This document shows positions 32,053 to 44,469 of a stretch of 64,000 bases of DNA, one piece after another. Origin of the DNA: Boesenbergia rotunda. Its lineage: Eukaryota > Streptophyta > Magnoliopsida > Zingiberales > Zingiberaceae. A model generated the notes under the pieces. The model was not told where the DNA came from. It made no database searches and saw only the letters and a list, made by a program, of their open reading frames with translations. A program made the translations under genes and the position numbers. The stretch is taken from NCBI GenBank assembly GCA_024364735.1, contig JAGFNQ010000885.1, positions 62,001 through 126,000 on the forward strand, in the 5' to 3' direction. How positions within the stretch are numbered: the stretch's first letter is position 1; every line of letters starts with the position of its first letter.

Positions 32053-33845
32053 TGTTAGTAGGAGCCCTAGAGTCAATTATGTGTTGATTAACTAGGGACA
32101 TTTTGTATCATATTCTATTATTAATAAAAGCATGTTTGATTATTATACTTTGTATTATGTGCCGGATGACTAAGTATAATAATGTCCTTGTGTAGTAGGT
32201 TCTTATCCACATTATATCGATTGGTTGAATCGATAGTGAGATAATGTAGAGAACACTACACTAAATTATTCATAGTCAAGCATCAATTATTCATGAACAA
32301 TATTGATGCATGGAGACTAGCATGTAGGTCAACTGATGACTTGAGCTCACAAGTCATGGATATGTGATATCAAGTTGACACATGGGTATACATTAGAGAA
32401 TGTGTACTGAATGACCCGCCATGAGAAAGTTTCATAGATTGTCATATGAGTGTCATAGACTTTCTCATGTGACTATTGGTATGAATAGTCCTTAGACCTG
32501 AAGTCACTACGGTTCCCTACATAAGGAGTTATGTACTTTGGTATCGTCAAACGTCACCCGTAACAGGGTGGACTATAAAGGCGGTCACTGGGTATGTAAT
32601 AAATTATGCGGAAGGATGTGAGTGATGTAGATGGGATCTATCCCTCCCATATGACAGGAGTGATATCTGTGGGCCCCTTGATCGAGTAGGACTACTGAAA
32701 TACATGGTCATGCTCAAATGAGTCAATATGAGATATTGAGCTCATTTGTTTGAGTGAGCCTACTCGGAGATCAAGAAACACAAGATTAATTGAGGATGAC
32801 ACGGTCTATGCCTCATTGGTCAATCTAGATATCAAGGATAGAAGGACAAGGTCATACACTATCATAGTCACGGAGGTTTAGTCGGATCTCGACTTTTCTT
32901 GTTACTTGGGTAGCAATGATGCATTACCAACGTCACGAGAACCTATTGGGTCACACACAAAGGACACAATGCTTCGGGAAAGTTAATCGGGAGATCTGAG
33001 CCCGAGTTGGGAACTCGGGAGACCTGAGCCCGAGTTGGGAACTCGGGAGGTCAGTTCGGTGGGACTCGAGTTGGGAACTCGAGAGAGGCCGAGTCGGAGT
33101 TCGGCGGGCCGAGTCGGAGCTCGACGGACTGAGTCGGAGCTCGACGGACCGAGTCGGAGCTCGGCGGACCGAGTCGGAACTCGACGGACTGGGTCGGCAC
33201 TCGACAGACTGGGTCGGAGCTCGACAGACTGGGTCGGGAGCTCGCCACTCGGGAGACTTGGTCGGGAGACCGAGTCGGAAGCCCGAGAGGCCCGATCGGA
33301 GTTGCATGGAGGAATGAAAAGAGACTTTTCATTGGATGAAAAGATTCTTTTCTTGTATGGGAAATGATAAAGAGCCACATAAAAAGATGTGCTCTTTATT
33401 GGGAAGCCAAAGAGACACAAACCTCTTCATATTCATAGGATGATTATAAAAGAGGGTCTTGTGACTTTGGAAAAAGTCTTCTTCTGGCCTTAGCTTCTCC
33501 CCTTCCCTTCCTCTCTTCTTCCTCTCCTCCACTCTTGGCCGAAATCTTACTGTAAGGTTCTTGGTGTTTTCGAGCTACCTCAAGTTGCTAGCACAACTAA
33601 GGTAGTTCTCCCGAAGTTGAGAGATTGTATCCGTGTGGATACGAATAGAGGCACAGACGCTTGAACGTGCAAGAGATCCGGCGCATCTTGGACGAGGGGG
33701 ATAACCGAAGGGCAAGCTTCAAAGGTATAAACAGTAGATAAATCTATTAGATAGATAGCTTTGTACGAGTTTTCTTTCGCATGGATCGCTCGTGGGTTCT
33801 TGTTTCCGCTGCGTTTTTATTGTTTTGTGCCGGGAGAACCCAACA
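32053..33845 (+). mobile_element. Solo LTR (family A/B), 1793 bp
   Basis: TGTTAGTAGGAGCCC...GAGAACCCAACA with a perfect 5-bp duplication CTAAC at 32048-32052 and 33846-33850 and no internal sequence. It is therefore the product of recombination between the two LTRs of a full element. A TATA box (GATTATAAAAGAGGG) is at about 33442-33456, preceded by a CGGAGCTCGRCGGACCGAGT tandem array (about 33000-33290). It is the same family as 59792-61614, in the opposite direction. Confidence 0.93.
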
Positions 33846-34222
33846 CTAACGCCTCTACCAACCCGTACTAGGGTCAACATGGAGAAGGTAAATCACGAGG
33901 ACTACTAGCCTGGATGCTGTGGTTAGTGTGTGAGAAAGGTGGACACACTGACTTTGTTAGGTTTTGACTCTTAGATCTCAATATGACAACATCCACGTAC
34001 TAATCATCAGTTCATCCCATGAGGATATTGGTGGCAAAAGACGATTTGCTCGCCCCCAGCTCCCCCGCAAATCCATCCCAAGGTCAACACGAAAAAAGTA
34101 AATTACAAGGACTACTAGCCCCAATGCTGTGGCTAGCGCATGAGGATAGACACACTAACTTTGTCAGATTTTGACCCTCATATCTCATGATGATAATATT
34201 CACGTATTAATCATTAATCCTT
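33846..34222 (+). repeat. Local repeat units around the solo LTR
   Basis: Two diverged units, 32010-32052 plus 33846-34015 and 34020-34222, share GGTGGYAAAA..., GGTCAACAYG, AAGGTAAATCACGAGGACTAC, ATGCTGTGG and CACACTRACTTTGT. A shorter third copy is at about 31783-31870. The solo LTR landed inside the middle unit. Confidence 0.75.
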
Positions 34223-34238
34223 TCCGTGAGGCCATAAG

Positions 34239-34479
34239 CAAAAAAAAAAAAAAAAAAAAGCGGAACCGCCACCTTAGCGGCCCCCTGACCCAGGCCCCAT
34301 AGGAATCCAGAGGGAGGTAAACCATGATTATTACAGGTGTGGCGAGGTGCCTGAGGTCGAGGGGATTAAAGCCAGCAAACCAGGGTTTTATCCCTGTGCG
34401 CAATACGCGACCCTCGAACCTGTGATCCCGAAACAAACAGTCAGACGCCTTACCATCCGATCTAGCCCGTGGGGGCTCT
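34239..34479 (-). mobile_element. tRNA-derived SINE with T-rich tail and 13-bp target duplication
   Basis: GTGAGGCCATAAG flanks the element at 34226-34238 and 34480-34492. On the minus strand the 5' part has pol III promoter boxes: A-box-like TAGATCGGATGGTAAGG near 34468 and B box AGGTTCGAGGG (34421-34411). The 3' end is a run of about 20 T's, as in plant SINEs such as Au and p-SINE1. About 240 bases, intact boundaries. Confidence 0.9.
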
Positions 34480-34492
34480 GTGAGGCCATAAG

Positions 34493-34935
34493 GAACCATG
34501 CATACATTGATGTCTCAATAAGAATGATAATCCTTCGGCTAAGCCGAGGACAAAGGAGTACTCTCCCTCCATACCATGCCAATCTCTTGTGACCCCTTCC
34601 TTCTCCAGCCACATGGTCTCGTTTGCACCTAATAACTAAGGCCAACCATACCAAATCATTGTCCCGATCAAACCAACCCAAACCGCAAACATTTGACAAA
34701 AAGATTATCCAATCAGTGCAGAGTTGAGTGAACAAACCCTGGAAGTAATTTTACAAAAAGGCTGACGCTTGCCCAAGCAACAACACATTCAAGGGCACAC
34801 ACCCAACATATACAAACAACAAGAAGTTGTATACAGTTTATAGTTTTAAGTTGCGAGTAGGTTACAGTTATCCATTTGATTGGTATACTGCATGAGAAAT
34901 CTTGGGTGATGCTTAATATGAACTTGCAAATTGAT
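34493..34935 (-). other. 3' flank of the J-domain gene
   Basis: Probably 3' UTR, then spacer up to the SINE. No other feature seen. Confidence 0.4.
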
Positions 34936-37900
34936 TCACCATAGTGGAGGTCTAATGCCCAAGCCATTGCATGTTAATATCAAGCCCTTGTGTCTCTTCA
35001 GGTATTCCTGAAAGTTAGTACCGAGCGAGATTTATACTACTGAGGAAGCCACAACTGATGGTAGATTTTCAATTGTAAAACATATGTATTGCAATTGAAA
35101 ACATGCGATAAGCAACAAATTATTGATCGAATTCCCACCTATGCACTGCACTGCAAGTACACACAAACACTCGAGAAAAAACAAGTTTGGAACAAAGAAA
35201 AAAATATTGTGGCAACAAAGTTATCAAGTCATCAAGAAAATATGGTATCCAAAATGGTTTACCCCTTTTTATAATAGAAGGAATCTAGGGTATACAAAGA
35301 GATCAAGTACAGAGGTGAAATCAAGCAGTAGGGAAACCAACAAATCCGCATAAAAGCTATGGTGTGGCAGGCTGGGGGCATTGGTATGCATGCCCTTACC
35401 AATTAATTTACTTGCATATAAGGTCGTGATGCAAAGCAGAACAGTTATGCTATTATCAGGAAAAAGATGTTGATATTGGTGAATTCTAAAGGTTTTAACA
35501 ATTGGGAGGGATTACAAAATAAATCAAGCGTGCATCAGCTATAACTACTCGGCACTTAAACATAAGAAAGACATGCTTACAATGGCATTGAAGTCTTGAA
35601 TTACAAGAACTCCCATTTCATCATACTCTCGTCTTTTGACAGGATCACTTAAAACTGTCAAAAAGAAGTTCATAGGTAAGAAACAATAGACTAGCATAAA
35701 TGCAAAAACAAACTACCAAATGGAGGGAACATAAGTATAATGCTACGCAACCCAAATAGCCTGTTGCATGCATTTATTTACAGATTAACTAATCATCAAA
35801 CTAGTTTACAGATCCAACAAACAAGATGGTCTGTTTGGATGGATGGCCTATTTATTGAGACAGCAACAATCAAACAATTAGCGAGAACTAAAGGAAATAT
35901 ATGTTTGATAATATGAAGAAGGATGTAAAGAAAAATATGATTTAGATGATGAAAGGTAATGCCATAATAGATAAAAGAACACAAATTGGGGATATCGGTG
36001 ACCATTGGTTAGCTTTCAATTCCCCTATGACCATCCAATTAAATGTGGATAACTTGTTCATATCTCTTTGAAACAAGGGGCAGTGAAATTTGGGGTACCA
36101 GAATTTCCATAAATTAGTTTTAGTTTAGATAGCTTATGAGCAGGCATGGACACTAGCTGGGAATAAAGTCAAAATTGATTAGCCATCATCAACAAGAGAC
36201 ACAATCAAAGTATGATTTTTTTTTCATAGCACAACTATGCCCTAGGAAGTCATTCCTCAAAAGATTAAATAATGTGTATATTGAGATTAAAGAATAAGAT
36301 GTAAATGCTCTGAGTGTTACTAGAGATATAGTGTTGCATTGAGCTCAATGGAGGGAAAAGATTAGTATAGCCTTGGTGTTACTACCGATATAGTGTTACA
36401 ACTGATATAATGTTGATAATGATGATAACAATGATGATGATATAAAGAATAAGATTTGGTTCCTTAATAACCCTTGGTTTTGTGTCTTCCAGGTAACCTT
36501 ACAACACCAAAATCTAACTTTGAAGTGGGATGCAATACAAAACTTACTCTGAAGTCAAAAAAGATAATTAAAAAAAGTTACTTAGATAATCTCAAGGAGG
36601 ATCTGTAAAAAAAAAAAAGAGTTCACTGAGTAGTCAAGTAGCTCCATGTCTAAACAAGCATCAAACAGCTGCAGCTTTTGGTGATTGAACACTGACCTTT
36701 GTATGCCTCGTTAATTTCTTGAAATCTTGAAGTAGCACTTTCCTCCTTTTTCTTATCAGGATGCCATTTCTAGAAGAGAAAAAAGGGTAATTTTTTATTT
36801 ACTGGAATTATAAAATTAAGATATAAATCTCCAATTGAGTTGTGCAACGGTATGTAACGATTTTCTTTAGCTGCAATTTCTTTTCATTGCAGTTTTAATT
36901 AGAAAACCAATTTCTGCTCCAGGAAAGAAAAATGGAGGTATTAGATAAAACATGAAGGGAAAAAAAGAAGAAAGAATGTAGATATTGGATGAAACATGAA
37001 TGGCAAAAAAAAACAGAGGATAAAGGATGTAAATGCCTGCAAAAGGACAGCAATTTAAGGCTCGAAGGTTCAGTGTCTAGGTTTTATGATTTTCATAAAC
37101 CAGATATTTTCAAATAATGAGAAGTTAAGAAACTTGTGGGGAAAATCAGAAAGCCAGATATCAAACAAGATTACCCAAATGGTTTTACATTTTGATTTTT
37201 AATAGAGATCAAGAATGGTAAAAATGATAAATGGGACCTCATCTGACAGAGATCAAATAATCAAATCCACACAGAATGACTAAGAAATATAAAACATTTA
37301 ATTCAAGAATACAAACCAATGCCAAACGGATGAAGTTGGAGCGAATTGCGTCTTCAGTAGCATCGTAATCAACTTCAAGTATCTTGTAGTAATCCTAGAC
37401 AAAGAAGTAATAGCACAGATGTTAACATAAGAAGTTGAGAGAAGATATTAATCCTAATTCCGCAGAGAAAAACAACTGTGGAATGTCGGTATAAGCTTAT
37501 ACATTTCATACCAATATTTCACTGGAACACTTCAACAACTGCTTGAAAGATTGTCACAAGCATATGTCAGGGATCTTAGTGGCATAGTGGTCACATAATT
37601 GATGTGGTGGTTATATGAAGTGGACTCTACTGTATGTGTGATTATGAAGTTTACATCACGGATGAAGCAGTTGTAGTTGTTAAAGAGTAGGTCCTGTAGA
37701 AGCAGCTATATAATGGATTTAGCCAGATGATAGCTCTAATACATAGAGAATATCCCAAAAACTTAGTATTGGATATCAGATCAATGAATTCTCACTTTAT
37801 CCAAAGAGCTACGAATCAACATAGGTATAAGAGTTATACAGATGACCTCATCTCTGCACAACACTTATGAACCCACAATAGCAAGATCATGCACCTAAAA

Positions 37901-40900
37901 ATTTCATAGCTGAGATAGCATGGGTGATTCCTAAAGTCAACAACTTAAAAACTTGCTCACTAGGATTAGGATGGAACACAACTTGCATGACCAAGAATGT
38001 GCAAGATCCCAACAACTCGAGCTTTCCAATAGCTTGATACCTTAGTAGGGGATCTGGGCAACTCGCACAACTTCACAACTACATGAAGACAACAATTTTA
38101 TTAAGACGCAATGATTCATGACTACTTCTTTCAATAAAAAAAGAGAAGTCTGGAACACAAAGTTCCCGTCAATGGGTCTCGGGAAGAGTCTATTGTATGT
38201 AGTCTTATCCTGCTTTATAAGAATTGTTTCAGAGACTTGAACCCGTGATCTGTAGGTCACACGGCAACAACTTTACCATTGCACCAAAGCTCCCCTTCAT
38301 GACAACTTCATTCAATGACTACCAATATTTATTTGAAAGGCTCTAGGCCAGAGCAAGCACTGTACACCTCTAAATTGAATTTTAAGCTAGATGATTGCAA
38401 CTTGAATATTTACATGAACATCACATTTGGCTTCATCACAAAAACTCCTACAATCGTACAAGAAGCTTCCTCATGTCCATCGCTGTACAGATCTTGAAAC
38501 AACTCTGATACAACATCAAGAACCAAGACGCAATAGCTCACTCAAACTCAAATTTCATTAACTAAAAGATGCATTAACATGGGGATTTGGGTCTATCTTA
38601 AAAGCTCAAACCAAACAAACTTAGAATCAAGGTCTAGGATTTCAAGCCATGCCGCTCAAGTAAGTTCTTGCCCAAATCTCACCTCTCTTAGCCCTCTCTG
38701 CCTCTCCTTCTCTTCCTCTCCTTGCATTGGTTCTGATCCAGTGTTGGAATGGGTTGCTTGTATCAAGCAACCCGAGTCGACACCAGAACCTTGCTCAGAA
38801 TAAAAGAATAATCCTACAGCTAAAAGGAACTCGATAATCAATAACCTATTCTCAAAATAACTTATTCCCCAAAATAACAATATAAATTACCAAGTTTGCT
38901 AACACATAACCAAAATAAAATGTACAACTTTTAAGCCCCACAAAACTAAAACCTACAAATAAAAAACTTCAATGATTAAAAATTGTAATTTAACCTGCAT
39001 GATGCTCACCAAAGGAAAAAATAATAAAGCACCAAGCGAAGAGGTTATTTCATCCATGATGAGTCCTTGTATAATAGATACTATTGCATAAAGTTGTTTT
39101 GGCTCGAAGTAACTTATTAAGAAGATGGTCAAATGGACGACTATAGCTAGAGAATATGTCCCAGAGCCAATATTCCTCCTTTGTGCTAGAGGAGGATCAT
39201 GTTGTTGGTGGCATATATGATATCATTTATCTTAATGGTTGTAATCCATGGTTTTTTTTTTTCTTTACCTAATAAGCTCATGGTGAAAAATTGTGAGGGA
39301 CATGAAGAGGTTACAAAGCACTTATCCAGTGGCATCATCCCTATGAAGCAACACTTGTGGATTTGATCACACCTTATAGCTAAGAAGATGATTTTATTGG
39401 CGAAAGGAATTACATGGGTTTATATTAAAAATCAAAAACAATTTTCCATGAAGTTATAGTCATGTCAAAATATTAAGGTCTTGTCTCTGTCTGGTAGGTT
39501 CAAGCAATGAGAAGTATGAGCATTTGATGGAGAAATTAGTCATTTGTATTTTAGCTCAAGAAAATTATAAACTTTGTCAAATAAAATATGGCATAATGAG
39601 AGGGAAATTTTTCACTGGACCCGGACTGAACCTGAGAGATAAACAACTTTGTTCAATTGCATTAAGTAGCCTGAAATAGATAAGACAATGAAAATTTAAA
39701 GAGTTAGTTCTACAAGACTAAGCCTAGAAACTTCAACTATCTGCAAAGGGGTGACAACATAGATCTACCCAGGTGTTTGATGCTTATACAGAACAATGAG
39801 TGTCAATGCTTTATACTACATCCAATACCAGTGTTATTTCTGCACCACTCTGGATTATTTTTTATTTTTTTAAACATCAAAACTCTTAATGTAAAAATGG
39901 GAGTATATTAAACATTAACACGAAGAGAATAAATTGTGCTTCTCCTCTTAGAGTGTTAGTGATTTCTTCCACTTTGAAGTGGATTTTGGAGACTCAGGGT
40001 GAGTCTATGGTATCTAATCTCATAATTCCAACTTCAAACTTTATGATGTTCAAACCTACTAATGTCCATATTGAACGAAGTGAAGACAAAATAAGTGCCA
40101 GTTCAAGCTCCACCTATCATCTTCACTCTTTTTTCTTAAAAGAGGCAACTTACAGTTGTGGATAGAATTGTACGCACCTCATCATTTCAGTTGTCCAAAG
40201 AAAAGCATTTGTGTGGAATATGACAATTCTAGTATTTCCATGGCTAGATAGTTTCTTGTTAATCAAGGTCTGGTTGTTTCTTTTTTCTTCTTCTTGTTGA
40301 TTTATCTTTATATTTTTTTTCACTATGGCAATCATAATCCCAGTGTGTGCTATTTATTTATTCAGATCCAGGACTTGCACATTTTTAGGGCAACTTATTG
40401 GAGTTGTGGTAATCAATCAGATTATTAAACACATTCTGAAACCATGTGATCTACTCCTAAAGGAAGTGTTGACTAGAGAGTTGACTAGATGAGGATAGCT
40501 TGATATTAATTCAAGCACTATCAAAGTCTCAATACATAAAATATGCAACACAAAAGACTACAAGAATAATATGGTAATATATTTGTCATGCTCTGAGCTC
40601 CAAATCATATATTTTTGTGTTGTGTGTTTGTCTCACTCCAAGCTCTAAACACTATAGGCATGGGTTGTCGGTTAATATAGTAAATACTTAGAAACAATGT
40701 CAACCTTATAGGAGCATTAAAGCAACCAACTCCCAGATTGTAAAAGAATAAAGAAAAATTAAGTTCACTATGTCATTCGACATCTTAATTTTGGATGTTG
40801 GATAACATATTTTGCACCATGAACCACATTACTCTAACAAGTCCAAAAGCTAAAATTATTCTAACAACTCCCTAGGCATGAAGCATATCATTCCACTGCC

Positions 40901-41723
40901 TAACCGCTTCAGATAAAAATTGGTGGAACATCATGTAAAACAAATTGTGGTTGAGGTAAAAATACCAATTACAAAAAAAAAATACACAACAATCATATAT
41001 CAATAACAAAAGTAGTCACTCGGACAGTAATCTTGGACATAACCTAAGCCTACACAGTTTGCACCATCTGGTAATAAGTTACAGCAGAGTACTATGTGAA
41101 GTTGTAGAAAAGTTCATATAAAAAATTTAATTTTAAACAAGTGTGTATTTAATCACAATAAAAATGAACGGAAGTTGGAATCAAGTAGAAGCTAGCGCAA
41201 CAAATTGCTATTACAGTCAGCCCTCGATGGAAGGAAGCTTCAAAAACAATCCTCAAAACTATCAGTTATAGCTTCAATATCATAACAGGTACGAGGACAA
41301 GCTAACAAAAGGAACCCCAAATCCACTCATTAAAAAAACGATATTTGAACTGCGAGTTTACGGTGATATCCAAAAATCAGCTTTTTTTTCTCCCCAAGCA
41401 GGTCCAAAATGATGAGAAAAGAACCATTTTTTGGCAAAACAAACCTACCGAATCTAATATTTCCCAGAAACTAATCTGCGCCAACAGGTAACCGGCGCAA
41501 CACTTACCCTATTGTCTACAAACTGAGGATTAACCGCGACAAAGAAAGAGAAGCAGGTTTCCCTGCAAGGAATCCCAAACATGGTAACAAACCAAGGGAG
41601 GGCGAAGGGTTAGGGCACCTTTGGCTTGGATAGGAAGGCGAAGAAATCGAAATCGATCGGAGATCCTTGCCGCGCTTGTGCTTCTTCGTCTTCTCCGAAT
41701 TCTTCGTCCCAATCAAACCACAT
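34936..41723 (-). CDS. Small J-domain (DnaJ-like) co-chaperone, five exons
   Basis: Coding exons in order: 41723-41619, 37394-37317, 36769-36697, 35654-35581 and 35007-34936. All introns are GT-AG with consistent phases, giving 133 residues. Residues 1-35 form an acidic, Trp/Phe-rich head ('WFDWDEEFGEDEEAQ'). Residues 36-100 are a J domain: 'DYYKILEVDYDATEDAIR', the HPD tripeptide at residues 64-66 ('LKWHPDKK') and 'FQEINEAYKVLSDPVKRREYD'. The tail includes 'EYLKRHKGLILTCNG' and ends at TGA. HPD is what stimulates Hsp70 ATPase, so the protein probably serves a cytosolic or nuclear Hsp70; no signal peptide or Gly/Phe region is seen. Intron 1 is 4.2 kb and holds an Au-type SINE. The gene is divergent from THO7. 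Confidence 0.9.
38136..38295 (-). mobile_element. Au-type SINE in intron 1 of the J-domain gene
   Basis: The minus strand reads GGGGAGCTTTGGTGCAATGG (A-box region), then TCACGGGTTCAAGTC (B box, around 38234-38248), GGATAAGACTACATACAATAG and a 3' T-run, the order of Au SINE. A 21-bp target duplication with two mismatches (38115-38135, 38296-38316; TTCATGAC.ACTTC.TTCAAT) flanks it. Confidence 0.9.
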
Positions 41724-42689
41724 TCTCTGATTTGTGCGGAGTGCCGTCAATGATAATTCGTGCCTCCGCTGCCTTCGGCGCTGGGTTTGGTGGGAGCAAG
41801 GGCAGTGGCGTCAGCAACGGGTTGGTTTGTCCCCTCATTTGCCAAGGTTCCAGATTTATAGCATTCAAGGGAACGAATAGGAGTCCACATTTACTAATAA
41901 ATAAAACATTGGAATAAATCAATTTGACAGGACTTTTTTGAAATATAAATTATAATTTCATCAAAACATTTAAGGTGCCAAAAATAACCCGACTCACCAA
42001 TCCTCTTGACCTGATAAAATTGAGGTTCGGATGGACGATTTTTAATTTGGGTTGGAATCAAATCGAGGATTTTAGGTTGGTTTAGTTTTGGATCAGATTC
42101 GAATTCCTCCGGAATGATTTAAATTTAAGATTTAAAAATTTTTTTAAGCTAAATCAAATTTTATTTTAAAAATAAATAGTATATATATAAATATACAAGT
42201 TGTATTATAATTATGAAATATTAGATAAAATAAAAAATTTATAGAGAAAAAATCTAAAAAAATAAGAGTGTTTTTTTAGATTAGGAGAGTTAGTGGGGTT
42301 TTTTCGAATTAGGTTTCTAATAAAGTCCAAATTCGAAGTAGATATTTGTTTTTTTTTAAGTAATCAATTTTTAAGCCGATTCAAACTCATCTAATCCAAC
42401 TCAATTGACACCTTTAAATCATTTGGTAAAAACCCTAAAACACTTTTAATTTTTATTAACTCTTCGTCAAATTATCCTAGCTCAAAACGTAGACCTCGGA
42501 GTTTAGCGTAAAAAAAATATATGAAGTTTTAAAATCCGCAAAGTACCCCTCTACAATAGTGACAAGATACAAGTTCATGAGGTAAAATTTTTATATAGAG
42601 GCAATTTTTTTGGCTTGAAAAGTCAGAGGTTTTTCTGTAAAAGTTAAACTACGAGTGGTTGAAATGAAATTTTCCTATAGACTTGACTC
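41724..42689. other. Divergent promoter region between the J-domain and THO7 genes
   Basis: Under 1 kb between the J-domain ATG (41723, -) and the presumed THO7 leader (+). The left 200 bases are GC-richer and likely 5' UTR; the middle is AT-rich. No clear TATA box was assigned. Confidence 0.45.
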
Positions 42690-43008
42690 AGAGTCGCCGC
42701 CCGATGCCCGATCCCTATCCCTAATCCCTATTGTTGTCGCGAGCTTCTTCCCGGTTTCGGTATTTTTCTTCTTCTTCCTCGATAACGAGTTGGATCGCCA
42801 TCTGCGAGCACCGTCCAAAGTCTCCTCTTGTCCACGAGGTCCAGTTACTGTTCCTTCAGCTGCTTCTTTTCCATCTGTGAGCGGCAGCGAGGACTTCCTC
42901 CTTCACACTTGGCACCAGCCGCGGCAAGCTAGTGCGTCGAGTCCTCTTCTCATCCACGGAAGAAAAGTGGACGAGGACGACGGGAGTAGCCATACTTCCT
43001 ATCCCGAG
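42690..43008 (+). other. Probable 5' UTR exon of the THO7 gene
   Basis: GC-rich, CT-rich segment ending at a strong donor (CCCGAG|GTAGGTATAA, 43008/43009). The THO7 ATG at 46901 follows an acceptor (AAAAGCAG, ending at 46900), so an upstream non-coding exon is required. The start is not defined. The intron would be 3.9 kb. Confidence 0.5.
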
Positions 43009-43867
43009 GTAGGTATAAATGGAGGTCCTTCTTGATTTGGTTCAGCATTTGCAAAGATCGATGCTATGATTTTACATTGGAAAGATTGAAATAAAAAATA
43101 TAATCTTTCCCGGAACTTGTTTAGTTGGGTAGGCTGGAAATACTAATTCTCGTGAGACTCCCGATCACATGAAAGGGGCATAGGAAAAAGAGAACCAAAA
43201 TAAATTTTCTATAGTAGTTTGAAAGCCAAGTTAATTTAAGAGAGGATTGCTCTCGTTCCTCGAGTAGAATGGGATTAAAAATTGATTTGTAATGGATGCA
43301 ATATGTTATAATTGTGCTGATTCAAGGTTCAATCATACTGCTTTGGTACTGTTTCCATGATTATTGGGCGGTTTATATAGACTATTTAATTGGTTCAATT
43401 ATGTTTAGACTGGTCAGGGATTTTTTCATGGTTATCTGGGCCATATGGTCTCCTATTTGTTGCAATTACGTTTGGATTAGTTGGGGAAATTTTTTCATGG
43501 TTATTTATGTTTATATGAGCTCCTAAGTGGTGAAATTATGATGGAATTAGTTTGGGATTGGTTATTGGGGTTTATGTAGGTTCCTAATGGATGCGTGTAT
43601 GTTTAGATTAGTTGCAATCTATGTTGGACTCAATTTGGATCTAATTATGTGTTGGTTTGGTTGAACCAATGATGTTTTTATTAGTTTTGATCGTTACTGT
43701 TGGCATTGCCTTGCGTAGAGCTCATATGTAAGGAAAAGATTCATGTTGCCCATCCCAAATAATTGGGATAAACATGGTTGATGATGTATAGTAGGTACAT
43801 CCTAAGCAAGATAGATTAAGAATTGAATCCACACCTATTTATAGATGATTGGGATCATTCAAATGCA

Positions 43868-44469
43868 ATGTTCTAAAAATCGACCTAGGCGGCCGCCAGC
43901 TAGTCGCATCAAAAACATGCTAGTCAGCCAACCAAGGCAGCCTTGGCAACTAGGCAGGATTCGGCAGCTCTAGGCGCCGACTAATTAGTTGAATCGTCTA
44001 GATGCTGCTGAAATAGTACAGGGTTTTCGTGATTTTTTTTAGTTTGGACTCTTAAATTTAAAGCCCAATTAAAAAAAACTGAAATGTAACCAATTTTTTT
44101 TATGTTGAGCTTAAGTTTTATAAGCCCTAAACTTTGGCCCAATAAGAAAATTGATTTGTTGGTTTGCCCTAGCGGCTAGCACCAAATTTAGTCTTAATCG
44201 TACTGAGTAACCAGAGCTGGAGAAATCAAAGTGAATGAAGAACAAGTTGTTGAAAATTATGGAGAAGTAAAATAAATTTGTGATATTTTATTAGTTGTGT
44301 AATTTTGAACTCATTTTAATTTGATGTTATTGTGTTGGAGTTATAGAATGTGATTTATCACGTAATTTCTGTTGATACTGTGGAATCTGCCTAGCGGCGC
44401 CTAATCCTAGCCTAGGCACTAGATGTTGGTCTAGCGCCCGACTAGCGCCTAGCGAATTTTAGAATCTTG
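43868..44469. mobile_element. Mutator-like MITE with 10-bp target duplication
   Basis: TTCAAATGCA is duplicated at 43858-43867 and 44470-44479. The ends are inverted repeats of the form ATTCTAAAAWTCG..CTAGGCG, with GGCGCCTAG-type words inside both ends and an AT-rich middle. A related sequence at about 45836-45965, in inverse orientation, preserves the uninterrupted site (TTCAAATGCATATTTA as complement). Confidence 0.85.

Noticed and set aside
34239..34479. A functional tRNA gene on the minus strand (box B-like sequence)
   Set aside because: No cloverleaf can be formed; the length, T-tail and target duplication show a SINE.
42655..43035. 126-codon open frame as the N-terminal part of THO7
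   Set aside because: THO7 proteins begin with the MSxKAR-type sequence found at 46901, the frame is Ser/Phe/Pro-rich without similarity, and a strong donor at 43009 cuts it. More likely the 5' UTR exon.
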